In this document: piece by piece, positions 6,060-6,450 of the stretch | Numbering within the stretch: position 1 is the first letter of the stretch | How the letters are laid out: every line of letters begins with the position of its first letter | Origin: an uncultured Bacilli bacterium | GTDB taxonomy: Bacteria; Bacillota_I; Bacilli_A; RF39; UBA660 | Length of the DNA: 6,450 nt | NCBI GenBank assembly: GCA_934091015.1 | Contig: CAKOKM010000047.1 | Coordinates: forward strand, 1 to 6,450 | Direction: 5' to 3' | The notes under the pieces: model-generated | Told to the model about the DNA's origin: nothing | What the model saw: the letters and a program-made list of their open reading frames with translations, nothing else | Database searches by the model: none | Translations under genes and position numbers: made by a program

Positions 6060-6450
6060 TGAAATATTCAACGCCAATTGCTTTTCTTACTCTTGTTAAA
6101 ACTTCTTCTGATTTAGCACGAGCTTTTTGTGAGCCTTCTTCTAACATTTTATAAACGGCTTCAATGTTACTTTCATAAATAGCACGTCTTTCTCTGATAG
6201 GAGTTAAAACGTCATTTAGAACATTTGCTAGGAATTTTTTGATTTTAACATCACCAACTCCGCCTTGTTCATAATGAGTTTTTAAATCTTCTAGATTTTT
6301 AAATTCTGGTAAATATTTAGCAAAATGTTCATCAGTTGAAAAGGCTTCTAAATACATAAAGACAGGATTATTTTTAGTATCACCAGGATCTTCAACTCTA
6401 ATATGATTTGGATCAGTATACATTGTCATTACTTTTTTAGTTACTTCTTC
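6055..6450 (-). CDS. trpS: Tryptophanyl-tRNA synthetase, C-terminal part
   Basis: The last 131 residues of TrpRS, a class I synthetase that charges tRNA-Trp in the cytoplasm. The frame is open from the window edge, so the start, the nucleotide-binding motifs and the KMSKS loop lie upstream outside the window; the ATGs at 6429 and 6423 are internal. Family landmarks, numbered from the edge: VMTMYTDPNHIRVEDPG (7-23), NNPVFMYLEAF (27-37), YEQGGVGDVKIKKFLANVLN (60-79), LTPIRERRAIYESN (82-95), and the closing helix with VRKAIGVEYFK (121-131). These match the helical anticodon-binding end of bacterial TrpRS, and the C-terminus is intact. The stop TAA is embedded in a terminator. How the gene is regulated cannot be judged because its leader is not in the window. 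Confidence 0.95.
   Translation of the reverse strand, partial: EEVTKKVMTMYTDPNHIRVEDPGDTKNNPVFMYLEAFSTDEHFAKYLPEFKNLEDLKTHYEQGGVGDVKIKKFLANVLNDVLTPIRERRAIYESNIEAVYKMLEEGSQKARAKSEEVLTRVRKAIGVEYFK

Noticed and set aside
1..6450. A mycoplasma-type code with UGA as tryptophan
   Set aside because: RF2 is encoded, prfB ends in TGA in an ATGA overlap, the frameshift site depends on UGA as stop, and Trp residues in mgtE are encoded by TGG.
1..6450. CRISPR array, tRNA, insertion sequence or defence system
   Set aside because: No regularly spaced repeats, cloverleaf, transposase motifs or defence-gene signatures were seen on either strand; the AT-rich runs are ordinary composition.

Overview
This is an AT-rich window in which every convincing gene lies on the minus strand, so transcription runs from position 6450 toward position 1. 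The organism looks like a low-GC member of the Bacillota, possibly one of the Lys/Asn-rich, Mollicutes-related gut lineages that keep the standard genetic code. Three things support this: A/T-ending codons throughout, strong AGGAGG-type ribosome binding sites, and UGA used as a real stop. There is a gene for RF2, the UGA-specific release factor, with an in-frame UGA frameshift site, and tryptophan is written UGG. That argues against a Mycoplasma/Spiroplasma-type code. The lineage itself is inference.

Layout in the direction of transcription: (1) the last 131 codons of tryptophanyl-tRNA synthetase (trpS), ending inside a terminator hairpin; (2) a single-gene unit with a near-consensus promoter, coding for a 475-residue cytoplasmic protein with a transglutaminase-like Cys-His-Asp core, closed by its own terminator; (3) a two-gene unit, prfB followed by a YitT-family membrane protein, joined by an ATGA stop/start overlap and closed by a terminator; (4) mgtE (magnesium channel/transporter) with a short leader, followed without a terminator by a long glycine-free hypothetical protein that runs off the window at position 1.

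The prfB start needs care. The gene begins at ATG 4476, reads 24 codons to an in-frame UGA at 4404-4402, and continues only after a +1 ribosomal frameshift at CTT TGA C. The TTG at 4418, which opens the downstream frame, is not the true start.

Most of the window is housekeeping: tRNA charging, translation termination and Mg2+ uptake. The parts I cannot assign are the transglutaminase-like protein and the glycine-free protein after mgtE. I found no RNA genes, CRISPR arrays, insertion sequences, attachment sites or origins, and no gene-free stretch longer than about 90 bases. I see no convincing evidence for a new multi-gene system.
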